NCBI RefSeq assembly: GCF_032118995.1
Contig: NC_092650.1
Coordinates: 12,276,001 to 12,340,000, forward strand
DNA length: 64,000 bases
Source: Asterias amurensis
Lineage: Eukaryota; Echinodermata; Asteroidea; Forcipulatida; Asteriidae
Direction of reading: 5' to 3'
The position numbers and the translations under genes were made by a program. The number at the start of each line of letters is the position of its first letter. The stretch's first letter is position 1. Below are positions 1-9,956 of this stretch, piece after piece. Under the pieces are notes generated by a model. It saw only the letters and a list, made by a program, of their open reading frames with translations, did not search any database and was not told the DNA's origin.

Positions 1-1340
1 GTAGCAACTACAATTGATTTGCAGTTACGATCAATCTATTAGATCTTAAAATCGGCCCAGGCATTGAAAATGCTTACTGTAAGTCTGTTAAAAAAGTTGC
101 ATCTATCTAAACACATTCTTGAAATGGAGTGATTTCAAATTAAGTTTTAATCAATGCAGGCACAACTGGCACTGTTACATGTGTGTCCTTTTCACCCGAC
201 AAAGTCAAACTAGGGTCTTGGGCGCCAGTTATCTTGACCAAGTTTATAAAAGAGTTTGTGGTAACACCATGTAATAACAGTCTCTAAATGAGTTGAACAA
301 GTTTGTCGGTCAAACTCTAACTGACCTTTCACACTGCATAATCATAAATAATTTCTTAAACTTATATTGCGCTCTCTCCAGGACCAGTCTGTTCGAGAGC
401 TCATACATGTAGAAACATGTCTTTTGTGGTGTTCAATGGCAACATTGTTTATTGTGTTCACTGAAAGCTGCACAGTGACAGCTAGTGTAACATTGCCAAT
501 GTGTGTTATAACCAATCTTTTTCCCACTCTGTCGTGAATCGGCTGATCTCGGCGATTCTAAACAGGGATGCAATGAATTTTTGGAGGAGGTCTTGATTCC
601 AGTTGTTCATAACTTAATCTTTCATTTAAAAATTGAAAATGTACTACTTTTTTGAACAAATAATGTTGATTACTACATACATTCGTCACTTTAATCCAGT
701 AAAAAATTAAGGTCAGTGAATATTAACAGAGGAAAAACAATCTGGCTCTGTTCCTGGTACAGTTCAGTTTTGGGGCCATTTGATTTGACTCGAATAGGTC
801 AAGACAACAAGTATTTTTAACTAGGTGTGAGAGCGAAGGAAACACCTTGGGCTCCATATTTTCAAGGAGTTGCGAAAGTTTGTTGCCTTTAACTTTTGTA
901 TTATACTACAGTGATGTCCTGGATATCAGGGTCCATTTTTATTTGGGGGGGGGGGGGGGGAATTTTCAAAGCTTCATGAACTTAAATCTTACCTGCAAGA
1001 AGCCACTAATTTCAACAGGTTCACATTTCTTGGCACCATACATTTTTCTGGGGTGGGTTTTGGTCGCCACATTTTCTTCACAAATCCTTAATTTTCATGA
1101 AATAATGCAGCTCCCAACATCAACAAAATTCCTGTTTTGACCGTATTCTCACAGTCTGTCGCGCGTACGCAAGACGCACGGCGCGCATATCTTGCATACA
1201 TTTACAGGTCTCCATACAATGAGGTCATGCAATGTTGTGTATGTATTTACATGTACTGCATGATATAGTAAAATATAGCATTCTAGTTCTAGCGACACTC
1301 ATGAATGCTGGTTTATTGACTTGTATGTTTTCTTAACCAG
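1..1340. other. No gene seen; probably upstream intron of NDUFS3
   Basis: The first recognised NDUFS3 exon starts in mid-codon at 1341, so an upstream coding exon with the start codon must exist. I found no convincing one here, and it may lie left of the window. A remnant of palindromic family F (the 'gtggtaacaccatgtaataa' region, about 235-300) and a run of 16 G (945-960) are the only structures I can name. Short open frames here look like noise. Confidence 0.5.
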
Positions 1341-4300
1341 CGACTGTAAGGAGACGTGATGAATTGCAGGCCAACCGCCTGGAGGAATATGGTCAATATG
1401 TAGCAGATTGTCTTCCCAAGTATGTTCAGGAAGTTCAAGTGAGCCATATGAATGAACTTGAGGTATTGATCCACCCTGATGGCATCATCCCAGTTATGAC
1501 ATTTCTCAAGGATCATCATAATGCTCAATTCAAATCATTAGTTGACATTACAGCTATTGATGTACCTACAAGAACGCACCGCTTTGAGGTAAATCACTGT
1601 TTACATTTCTGTTCCAGTTTTGCATACAATTTGTTAGCAAATGTTGACATGGTTGACAGTGTTTATAGGGAAGGTACACGTTTGGTAATTACTCAAAACA
1701 AATATTAACTTAAAAAATGACTTGGTATTAAGCATTGGAGAGCTGTTGATACATGTAGTGTAAAAGTGAGTAATGGCTCCCTCTGAAATTGCATAGATTT
1801 TGAGAAAAGGGAAACTTTTCACTAAATCGATAAAAGACTTCTAGCTGGAAGTCTTTTTCTTATCTGAGAGCACACAAATTCGTCCAACAAGGGTGTTTTT
1901 TCTCTCATCATTTTCTCACAGCTGTGATGAGCAATTCAGCTCAAATTTTCACAGGCTTGTTACTTCGTTTGGATACACCAAGTGAGAAGACTGGTCTTCG
2001 ACAAATACCAAACTTTTACATTCCCTTTAAGTTGTCTGTGAGGGAAGAAATATCCCAATTATTTGAAGCTTTAGTAATGTATACTGTATGTTCTGACATT
2101 TAACAATTCATTTGATAGAATTCCCGTAATGATTTTGTGCTTTGTGATTTGCTATTAACAGCTCATCTACAATCTTCTGTCATTGCAATTCAATGAGCGT
2201 ATCAGAGTAAAGACCTATGCGGATGAGCTTAGTCCAGTTGATTCCCTAGAATCTGTCTTTAAAGCTGCTGACTGGTACGAGAGAGAGGTAAGCTATATTG
2301 AAGTAGCAAATATCTAAAGAAGGAAGTATTAGAATAAAGCCTCACCTGGTCTTGGATTTGGACATAAATAAATCCCGGGGAGAGTTTAAATCCATTCTGA
2401 TTGGTCTAGAAGGGATCATGTGCGTAGCCAGCTTGAAAACTGTCAATGTAACCCAATTAATACATACTGCTGCACAATATCAAATCTATCAGTATCAGCA
2501 TCAGTTGAGCTTAGCATACAGTTTTACCCTGTCTGTGTAAAACAGAGTCAAAGGACATGACGGTAATTTTAATTTTCAGAAGGTTTGTACACATTTTCCA
2601 ATCTTATTACACCTTTTATCAAAAAGGTGTTAATGTATGGAAAATAAAGATCAGTGGTGACTACATACTAAACAGAAAACACTACACAATACAGTAAACT
2701 ACTTGTACCTTTGTCTTATATGATGATGATGTCGGTAAGAGGGATATATCACATTGGAATTGTTCACATTGAAAACTCTCCAGCAGAGTACACAAACTAG
2801 GGCAATGAAACCTAACTAGGGGAAAGAAACCTGAATCAGCCTAGACTGTTACAGCATGTGTTATTTTGCAATAATTGTTTAACAGATTTATTACTATGAT
2901 TGCAAAAGAGACATGCGAGTAAAACCTTGATATAATGTCAGTCGGCCCGATGATGCACCCAGGATGGGTGGTGAAACTGTTGTCAGTCGCAAAGTAGTAA
3001 GTCCAGTTGTTTAGATTTTTAAAAACAAAATCAATATAATGTATACATTTCGAAAAATCCCCACAGGCCTAATAACATTTGTAATGTCTTACCTGTACAG
3101 GTGTGGGATATGTATGGTGTCTTCTTCTCTAACCATCCTGATCTGAGACGAATTTTGACTGACTACGGTTTTGAAGGACACCCCATGAGGAGGGATTTCC
3201 CCTTGAGTGGTTTTGTTGAGGTAAAATTAAACAAATAGTAAAACATTTAAAGATGCTATGTCAGATTTTTGGCCCCAAACATTAAAAAATATGTTTTTTT
3301 GAGTGAATTTCAAAGGGTATCACCCGCTCTAACAAAACTAAGTTTAACTTTTACTTTAAATGGTCAGGAACCATGACAATCATTTAAAAGGTTTCTTATA
3401 ACACACATGAGAACTTATAGTTGTTGTAAACTTGTAGATGTTTCCTTAGTTTTTTTTTTGTATTAATAAGGAAAATATTCTTTACCTGCTTTGACATAAA
3501 TTCCTGTCTAAACTTGAAGTTCACGTAAAATGCACATGTATATTAAGTAGCTCTAGTTCAATTTTTTTTATTTTTTTGTTTTAAAGTTTTAGTATTGGCC
3601 TGCTATATGTAAGACTTGAACACTAGAGTTTCTAGTTTAAATTATACTTTTAGCTGCATGGAGACCTTCAGAGAATGATTACCATCTTACATGTCTTATA
3701 ATCCAAAAATACGTACAAATGTTATTTGTATTAATGCAAACAGAGTGTTTACTTGATTACTGTAGCCCAAAGAAATACTCTTTGGAGTTAGTGTTACTTT
3801 CCCCACAGGTTCATGTGAATATGGTTAACGTTATTACAAACCAAGTAGGATTTGAAACTTTGCATGGTGGAAATACGATATAGAAAGGTTTGCGGTAACA
3901 CCATGTAGTGACTATCTGTAAAGAGTTGGGGTGGTTCTGGTTTCATTGAAACCAACAGTTCTTTTCAGAACCACCCCAACTCATTATATTCATTACATGG
4001 TGTTACCGCAAACCTTTCTATAGATTATCACAAACTGTTCGCCCAAAACTGCCTTGAAGTGTGATTCACTGCGAATAAATAATGTTTGCAAGTTTTGTCG
4101 GTCATGGTGTTCTGTGGTATTCTGTAATAAGAGCTGACATGGTTAAACAGATTTGCATGTTGATTGACTATTTTGATACTCTGTCTGTTTTGTTTTAGGT
4201 GAGATATGATGACGAGTTGAAGCGAGTTGTGTGTGAACCAATAGAGATGACTCAAGAATTTCGCAAGTTTGATCTAGCCAGCCCGTGGGAAACCTTCCCT

Positions 4301-4378
4301 GAATATAGAGACGGCACAACTACAAAGTTGTCCGCACCTAGTGAAGAGGATTCAAACACCAACGACACCAAGTCTTAA
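1341..4378 (+). CDS. NDUFS3: NADH dehydrogenase [ubiquinone] iron-sulfur protein 3, partial (5' exon missing)
   Basis: NDUFS3 is the 30 kDa (NuoC-like) subunit of the peripheral arm of mitochondrial complex I and helps form the quinone-reducing module. Four exons are visible: 1341-1588, 2162-2287, 3101-3220 and 4199-4378 (stop TAA). All have AG acceptors and GT donors, and the phases agree throughout. They give 223 residues. The sequence runs from [20 protein letters not shown] through [42 protein letters not shown] and [20 protein letters not shown] to [15 protein letters not shown] and [18 protein letters not shown]. These are the NuoC-family signature blocks and align almost without gaps to the human protein as I remember it (264 aa). 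The missing first 40-50 residues would include the mitochondrial presequence. The tail after the conserved core is short and acidic/serine-rich, as in other animals. Nothing suggests a pseudogene. Confidence 0.95.
1668..2026. repeat. Palindromic MITE, family A variant
   Basis: It lies in NDUFS3 intron 1. It opens with GGGAAGGTACACGTTTGGTA and ends with the inverted form, ending ATTCCCT before TTAA. The left flank reads TTAT, a one-base variant of TTAA. It shares family A internal blocks ('gagaagactggtcttcgaca', 'ttttcacaggcttgttactt'). No coding capacity. Confidence 0.8.
3314..3410. repeat. Shared repeat segment (family K), also at 44205-44300
   Basis: About 95 bases starting 'agggtatcacccgctctaac' in NDUFS3 intron 3 recur near 44205-44300 with scattered differences. 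The boundaries and class of the element are unknown. Confidence 0.6.
3847..4026. repeat. Palindromic repeat, family F
   Basis: It starts 'gtaggatttgaaactttgca' and holds an inverted pair: 'ggtttgcggtaacaccatgt' on the left and 'acatggtgttaccgcaaacc' on the right. An inner pair is built on 'ggggtggttctg' and 'cagaaccacccc'. The same start and arms occur at 7812-8094 and 56858-57232. Intron 3 of NDUFS3. Confidence 0.8.
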
Positions 4379-4528
4379 CAATTATGTGTTTCATTCTGAA
4401 TGACTAGTATGGAGAAATCCTTGCTATTTCTATAGAACCAAAGTATGTTCTGCTTCATAGCAATGAGATTTATGTACATGGTATAGTATCATCTTCTTAA
4501 AAATAGTTTGTAATTTGGAGTGGCTTAA

Positions 4529-4867
4529 AGCCATTATACACTTTTGGTACACTAAAGAAAAAACAAGTTCACAGATTTACAAATAACTTACAGGGTTTAC
4601 AGAAGGTAATGGTGAAAGACTTCTCTTGAAACATTATTCCATGAAATGCTTTACTTTTTGAGAAAACATTATAACAATATCAATTCTCGATTTTAAACAC
4701 ATGTCATGACACGGCGAAACATGCGGAAACAAGAGTGGGTTTTCCCGTTATTTTCTCCCGACTCCGATTGAGCCTAAACTTTCACAGGTTTTTTATTTTG
4801 TGTATAAGTTGTGATACACGAAGTGTGGGACTTGGACATTACTGTTTACCGAAAGTGTATAATAGCT
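4529..4867. repeat. Palindromic MITE, family B, TTAA-flanked
   Basis: TTAA at 4525-4528 and 4868-4871 brackets the element. The ends are AGCCATTATACACTTTTGGT and the inverse 'accgaaagtgtataatagct'. A second copy is at 61508-61876. It begins 150 bases after the NDUFS3 stop codon, so it may lie in the 3' UTR. Confidence 0.85.
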
Positions 4868-5130
4868 TTAACGTGTATTTCTTACAAAGTTTCAAATTTT
4901 GGATTGCCTTGTCAGTTTTACCTCTATTTTAAATGAACCAATTTAATAGGCAAAAGCGTCATTCTGTTTTGTGTGAATGCTACTCAAAGATGTTAAACCC
5001 AATATCCTTTTAGTAGGCTGTAGTAATCTTGCATCCTGTGATTTAATCATAATACCTATCCAACTTGACAATCCCCTGGAACTGCATCCAAATTCACAAG
5101 AGCTATTTTACTTATAAGTGTGAGAATGAA

Positions 5131-5287
5131 CCTGATGGACCTTATGCACATGACGTCATTTCAGTACGGCGCCCCCGCATTGAGGTCAAAAGGAGGTTGT
5201 TCATTGGCCAATCTAAGTGCGTTTCGATTGTTTCGTCACCATTTGACCTCACTTGGCGGCTGGATGACGTCAATGCATAAGGTCTAT
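5131..5287. repeat. Short palindromic element
   Basis: The left arm 'tgatggaccttatgcacatg' followed by ACGTCAT is inverted as ATGACGT-'caatgcataaggtctattgg' at the right. The inner arms share 'tgaggtcaaa'/'tttgacctca'. The overlapping short frames on both strands are a consequence of the palindrome. Confidence 0.65.
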
Positions 5288-5589
5288 TGGACTCAATTAT
5301 TTTGCAACCTAAGCAGGGAAGCAGGCTGAGTGGGCTGTGTGTATGTGGCGAGCTGGGCAGTAGAATGGATAGATCAAGACAACCTTGTCATCAAAGCTAA
5401 TGAAGGTTCTAATCAGAAATTAATAATAAACATAAAACAAGGAGGAAAAAGACCAATGGGTAGTGTCTGTAAAACACTTAATACTAAAGCAATTAAAGTT
5501 ACAGAGTTTAAATTAAAAGATGTGTTGTTAAATATTGGTTTAACAATTGTCTCTTGTGTTTAGGTCATTTTTTGTGAAATTGATTGACT

Positions 5590-6712
5590 GTTTCAGGTGA
5601 ATATAAGAATGGCGATGAGGTATTAACCGGCAGTTTAAAACCTGCAGGGTTGAGGATAATCGATATAAGACATGGTCCTTTATCCCACATCCATGACCCT
5701 GAAAGCCTTTGACAGCCATTCATAAATACCCCCAGATATTTTCGTGTTTGGGAAAGACACTGTGTTTAAACAGCCGATAAATACACAGCTGGAGCTGTGT
5801 AAGACCAGCTGGCTTTGCCTGTTTGGCACGCAAGCTCATGTACATGTACGCCAATTTACTTACGGGGATTGCAATCATAGCCATTAGTAATGGTGCTTAA
5901 TCTACATGTATCTATACACGTGCGTATACACAACCCAATGCAAACAAAACATTTTTACAAAAGTTTTTGAAAATTTAGAGACTTTGAAAACTTGCAAAAA
6001 GAAACAGATTGTGACAGATTTTTTATACCTGTAAAATTATTTCGCTTTTTAACATAAGGGAATTTAGGAATGGGAATAAAAGAACAGTGACTTGTTCTTA
6101 AACGACCATTTAAAACCTTGCAGGGATCGTGGTCGTGCGATCAAGGCCCTCGCCTTCAGCTTGGGCCTTTACTTTATTACTTGTTTCCGTCACCACTCAA
6201 TATGCTTTCATTCCCATTCATCAATTCAATTTGTTATTAAACAGCGTCATAACACAGACGAATCTGTCAAACTTGTCATGTACATTTTTCTTAAGCTGAA
6301 TGTTTGGTAGGGTTCATATTGCATACTCAACGGTTGTGATTGTGTGTTGTGAACATTAAGACCTGGCATGTGTTGATAGCGGTACATGTTATTAGCACCC
6401 ACAAGTTTGCGGGCCAAGACGTGTGTGGCTGTGATCACCATGTGCATAAGCCAATCTGTCGTAAAGGCCTGAACACTATTGGTAACTACTCAAAGTAATA
6501 CCATAGTATACATCATTTTTGAGAAATGTCTCCCTTCATTTTAAAACTAAACGTATTTTTTGAGAAAGGTAATTTTTAACTCATTACATAAATAATCAAC
6601 TTTGTGAGTCCAAATTTTCACAGGTCTGTTATATGCACATGCTGGGATGTGACAAACACCAAGTGAGAATTCTTGTCTTTGACAATATCAAACGTGTCCA
6701 GTGCTTTTAACC
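5590..6712. repeat. Degenerate palindromic repeats between NDUFS3 and the Rab gene
   Basis: About 5590-6250 has family H-like phrases ('attcataaatacccccagat', 'tttaaaaccttgcagggatc', 'attcccattcat'). About 6470-6712 is a worn family A copy ('cactattggtaactactcaa' and 'ttttcacaggtctgttat'). Ends are unclear. No gene seen. Confidence 0.5.
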
Positions 6713-6960
6713 AACTACTACTATTATTATATTAGCGATTAAAGACCAGTGAACACTACCAGCCACGAATGAAATGCATCAAAGTACCAAATAAATGAAC
6801 ATTTAATTTAATCAAGGCACCATTCAATACATAATACAATGCTTTAATTTATGAAGGAATTTTACCATAGACAAAAACGTGTTAATCTTCAAGCAGGCTT
6901 GAATCCTTGATTCTGATTGGTCTATCCATAGCAACAATGATTGTGATATAAACTTATAAC

Positions 6961-7145
6961 ATGCTCCCTTCATTGATAAGAGACGAGATATTAACACTGT
7001 TAGTAACCTACAGAACCCCCCTCCACCTCCTTAAAAATGGGTTAATGACCTCGCACTGGTTAGAGACATTTATCTATGATTTAGAAACTGACATCAACAA
7101 AATCCTTATTGTTGGTTACTTCAATCTACATGTCAATGTGCCATC
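6961..7145 (+). mobile_element. LINE fragment (endonuclease domain)
   Basis: The frame contains VTYRTPLHLLKNG, then FIYDLETDINKILIVGYFN, then LHVNVPSRS. This matches the 'YRPP...', 'F...L...L' and 'LIVGDFN.HVD' blocks of the APE-type endonuclease of non-LTR retrotransposons. The catalytic GDFN reads GYFN. Only about 60 residues remain, and a family E palindrome abuts directly at 7154. A dead fragment. Confidence 0.7.
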
Positions 7146-7153
7146 TCGATCAC

Positions 7154-7346
7154 GGCCCAATTTCATAGAGCTGCTTAAGCTAAAAAAAAATCCATTTTAT
7201 ACGGCAGACTCCACTCAACTGTTATGCTAAATAATTAACAGCTTAACACCAGTCACAGGCAATGTCTAGGGCGTGACAGTTTTGCCAGGAACTTGTGTAA
7301 ACTAAGCAAGCTATTTTTTTGCTTAAGCAGCTCTATGAAATTGGCG
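7154..7346. repeat. Palindromic MITE, family E
   Basis: The ends are GGCCCAATTTCATAGAGCTG and the inverse 'cagctctatgaaattggc'. Other copies are at 26827-27076 and, split in two, 47812-50691. Confidence 0.8.
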
Positions 7347-7811
7347 AAATGGACTTGCATGTAGTTAAATGGAATGTGATAAAAACATTTTAGAAGTTTC
7401 ATAAAAGGCACTTAAATTTCCATATGATTTTTAAAAGCATACAGTTGAAATTCAGCAAGAAAGTAGTTAGGTTCTGTAAAAAATAAAAATAAGTTTTGAA
7501 GGGTGAAATAAACCAACTTCAACAAAATCATCAAAGCAGGTTTTTAAATCACTTCAAATACACTTTGCCAATCAAACAGCCCTCTGGTTTATATTGCCAG
7601 TTAAAAAGGTAGAAATGGAAGTCTTCTCTAAAGTATACAAATTTCAGGGTTATTCAAAAGTACTTTATACATCACATTATATCACTACACATTGCATCCT
7701 TCTCTGAAACGTTCTGATGCGATTGCAGATTTTCTTCATAACTAGTAAACTACATAAAAGAAATTGAATCAAAACCCATGAACTTCTTTCTTTACTATAT
7801 TATATTATAAG
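7347..7811. other. No gene or clear repeat seen
   Basis: AT-rich sequence without long open frames, tandem structure or recognised element ends. Confidence 0.4.
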
Positions 7812-8094
7812 TAGGATTTGAAACTTTGCATGGTGGAAATACGCTTTGAATAGGTTTGCGGTAATACCATGTAATGACTATCTCTAAGTGAGTTGGGGGT
7901 GGTTCTGAAAAGAACCATTTGTCTCAATTCGATGTTTCGATCAGTATGCTCTGATCGTCTTCTGGTGTGAGCTGAAGATGATCAGAGCATACTGATCGAA
8001 TGGTCAAATTGAAACCAACGGTTCTTTTCAGAACCACCCCAACTCATTTAGAGATAGTCATTACATAGTGTTACCACAAACCTTTCCATATATT
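7812..8094. repeat. Palindromic repeat, family F, with a hairpin core
   Basis: Starts 'gtaggatttgaaactttgca'. Outer arms 'ggtttgcggtaataccatgt'/'gtgttaccacaaaccttt', middle arms 'ggggtggttctgaaaagaac'/'gttcttttcagaaccacccc'. Core arms are 'cgatcagtatgctctgatc' and 'gatcagagcatactgatcg'. The core word is itself nearly self-complementary. Confidence 0.8.
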
Positions 8095-8114
8095 ATTTTG
8101 GTGGTTGATAAAAG

Positions 8115-8330
8115 AATTGACTAGAGTGGGATTCGCACCAACGACCTTGGGGTTATCGTGCTGCTGCTCTACCAGTTGAGCTATCTGACCCTGTGTTGGC
8201 GGTGTCCCTATTTTGTCAATATCTTTTTTCGGGAACTGAGAGAAAGATGAAGACGATCAGAGCATAGTGGTAGAGCGCCGGCACGTTAATCCGCAGATAG
8301 TTGGTTCAAATCCCACTGTAGTCAATTCTT
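8115..8330. repeat. Two tRNA-like heads in inverted orientation (SINE-derived)
   Basis: On the minus strand 8120-8198 reads as a tRNA-like unit: 'tagctcaactggtagagcag' (A box) followed about 35 bases later by 'ggtcgttggtgcgaatccc' (B box-like) and a closing stretch 'actctagtc'. On the plus strand, 8262-8325 has 'agtggtagagcgccgg' and 'ttggttcaaatcccactgta', a second head pointing the other way. Neither folds convincingly as a full cloverleaf by eye. I read them as tRNA-derived SINE heads, not working tRNA genes. Confidence 0.55.
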
Positions 8331-8339
8331 TGTTCAACC

Positions 8340-9440
8340 CCAAAAATCATTTAAACATTTACCCAGTCAGTTTCCCTTGTGGTTTGTATTGACATATTAT
8401 ATTACATTCGGTTTAACTTGCATCCAAACGCTGCTTCAACACACTTGTTGGCTTTGTGTTGTTTGCATTCATTTTATGTAACTGTGTATATCATACTAGG
8501 AATACTAACTATAAAGAGCTCATGTCTGTTCTTTGTTCTATTGACTTATAAATACTGTATGAATTGGACTTTAAAGTTTGAACCTTTCACATTTGAGATA
8601 TCAATTTGATCACACTTCATTTGTCATTATAATGACAATGATTTACAAACACACATACATGTCACTCTGGTAAAACCAGAACATCTGCTTGTTCTGCTGT
8701 TGTTGGGACATTTTCTCATTACATCCTCATTGGTTTTTTCATCAAATTGAACCATGGACAAACTCCTTAGTCTGTTTATCCCTCACCTAATTCCCTGTTG
8801 TGAAAGTCATCAGACTCACAACCATATAACCTTCTGAATGCTATTTGTGCTGTCAATCCATTGTTCCCTTTGTTTACAACTTGAACAAAGACAAGATAAG
8901 CTCATCTCGATTAAATTATAGATTCCCACTTAAAGCTTGAAAAATTCCCTTGCGTTTTCTATTTTTATGCCACTTAGTTGTTTTATAAAAATATAACACT
9001 TCTGCGAACAACACAACCATTTGCAGCAATTTAATTAGTACATTAACATTTCAAAAATAAACCAATACAACTTCCTACACATGTGAGTTATTGATGTATG
9101 CAATATATTTATTACATACCTAAGAGACAAATAACAGTTTTTTTAATTTAATTATTTCAGTCTGGAAGCTCAATTGCTGTGAAATTCAAAAACAGTACCA
9201 CAATCCTCTCGATAAATAATTCTATTTGCATACTGTAATCCAGCAGACAGGTGCAATAATTATGAAGTTTTGTGCACTTTGTGGTAAAAGCATAAAACAA
9301 AATTGTTTTCATTTCTGAAAATGATACTGCATTCACACTGGGAAGTGAGAGGAGTATCTTATGTTGGTGGCCACATAGTTTGAACTTTTCAATCAAACCA
9401 ATTTTGAGTGAGTTTTATTAGTATGCCATTACCATAAAGT
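8340..9440. other. No gene seen
   Basis: AT-rich non-coding sequence. Short open frames lack coding character, and no repeat family of this window is recognised. Confidence 0.4.
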
Positions 9441-9454
9441 GAAACAAGTGTCAT

Positions 9455-9545
9455 GACTGTGATTCAACCCCACACTCTGCAGATCAGAAACACCAGATCA
9501 GTTTGAATTTGGTGCTCTAAGTTAATCACTCTGCCACGACACTTC
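9455..9545 (-). repeat. tRNA-derived SINE head, class II (Leu/Ser-like)
   Basis: Read on the minus strand: 'gtcgtggcagagtgattaac' (A box region), a long middle with an arm like a class II variable loop, then 'gtggggttgaatcac' (B box-like), closing with 'agtcatgac'. A closely related unit lies at about 55988-56090 on the same strand. It is degenerate and the SINE body cannot be bounded. Confidence 0.55.
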
Positions 9546-9956
9546 TACATATGTAAGTTTAATGTAAATCTGTGGACAAAAGACCTACCCAAACCCTTTA
9601 ATGCCCCTAACCTAAATCTATACATTTTAACTGACCAGAACCCTTTCCACAAAAATATAATCAGCCCTCCCGTTAAAATTTGTTCCTACATGTATGTCTG
9701 TTACATGTACATTACTGTGCAACAATCCCTTCTCTTGTTTGTTGGGTTTTAAGCAACAATAGTCTGACAAAACTGTCTCATGATGGCTTGTTTAAAAAAA
9801 AAAAATTATATTTTCATATTATAGCTTGGAATGAGGGGGCATCAAAAGTAAAACCAACCCTAACCACTCCCTCCCTCAAGTTTGTTGATTTGCTACATTC
9901 CTAAATACAATCCATTATGGCAATTACGTTTGTCCACTGACATGGATAATGTTATT

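Noticed and set aside
8120-8325. Functional tRNA genes
   Set aside because: A- and B-box-like words are present but the arms do not pair well and the units stand in SINE and palindrome context.
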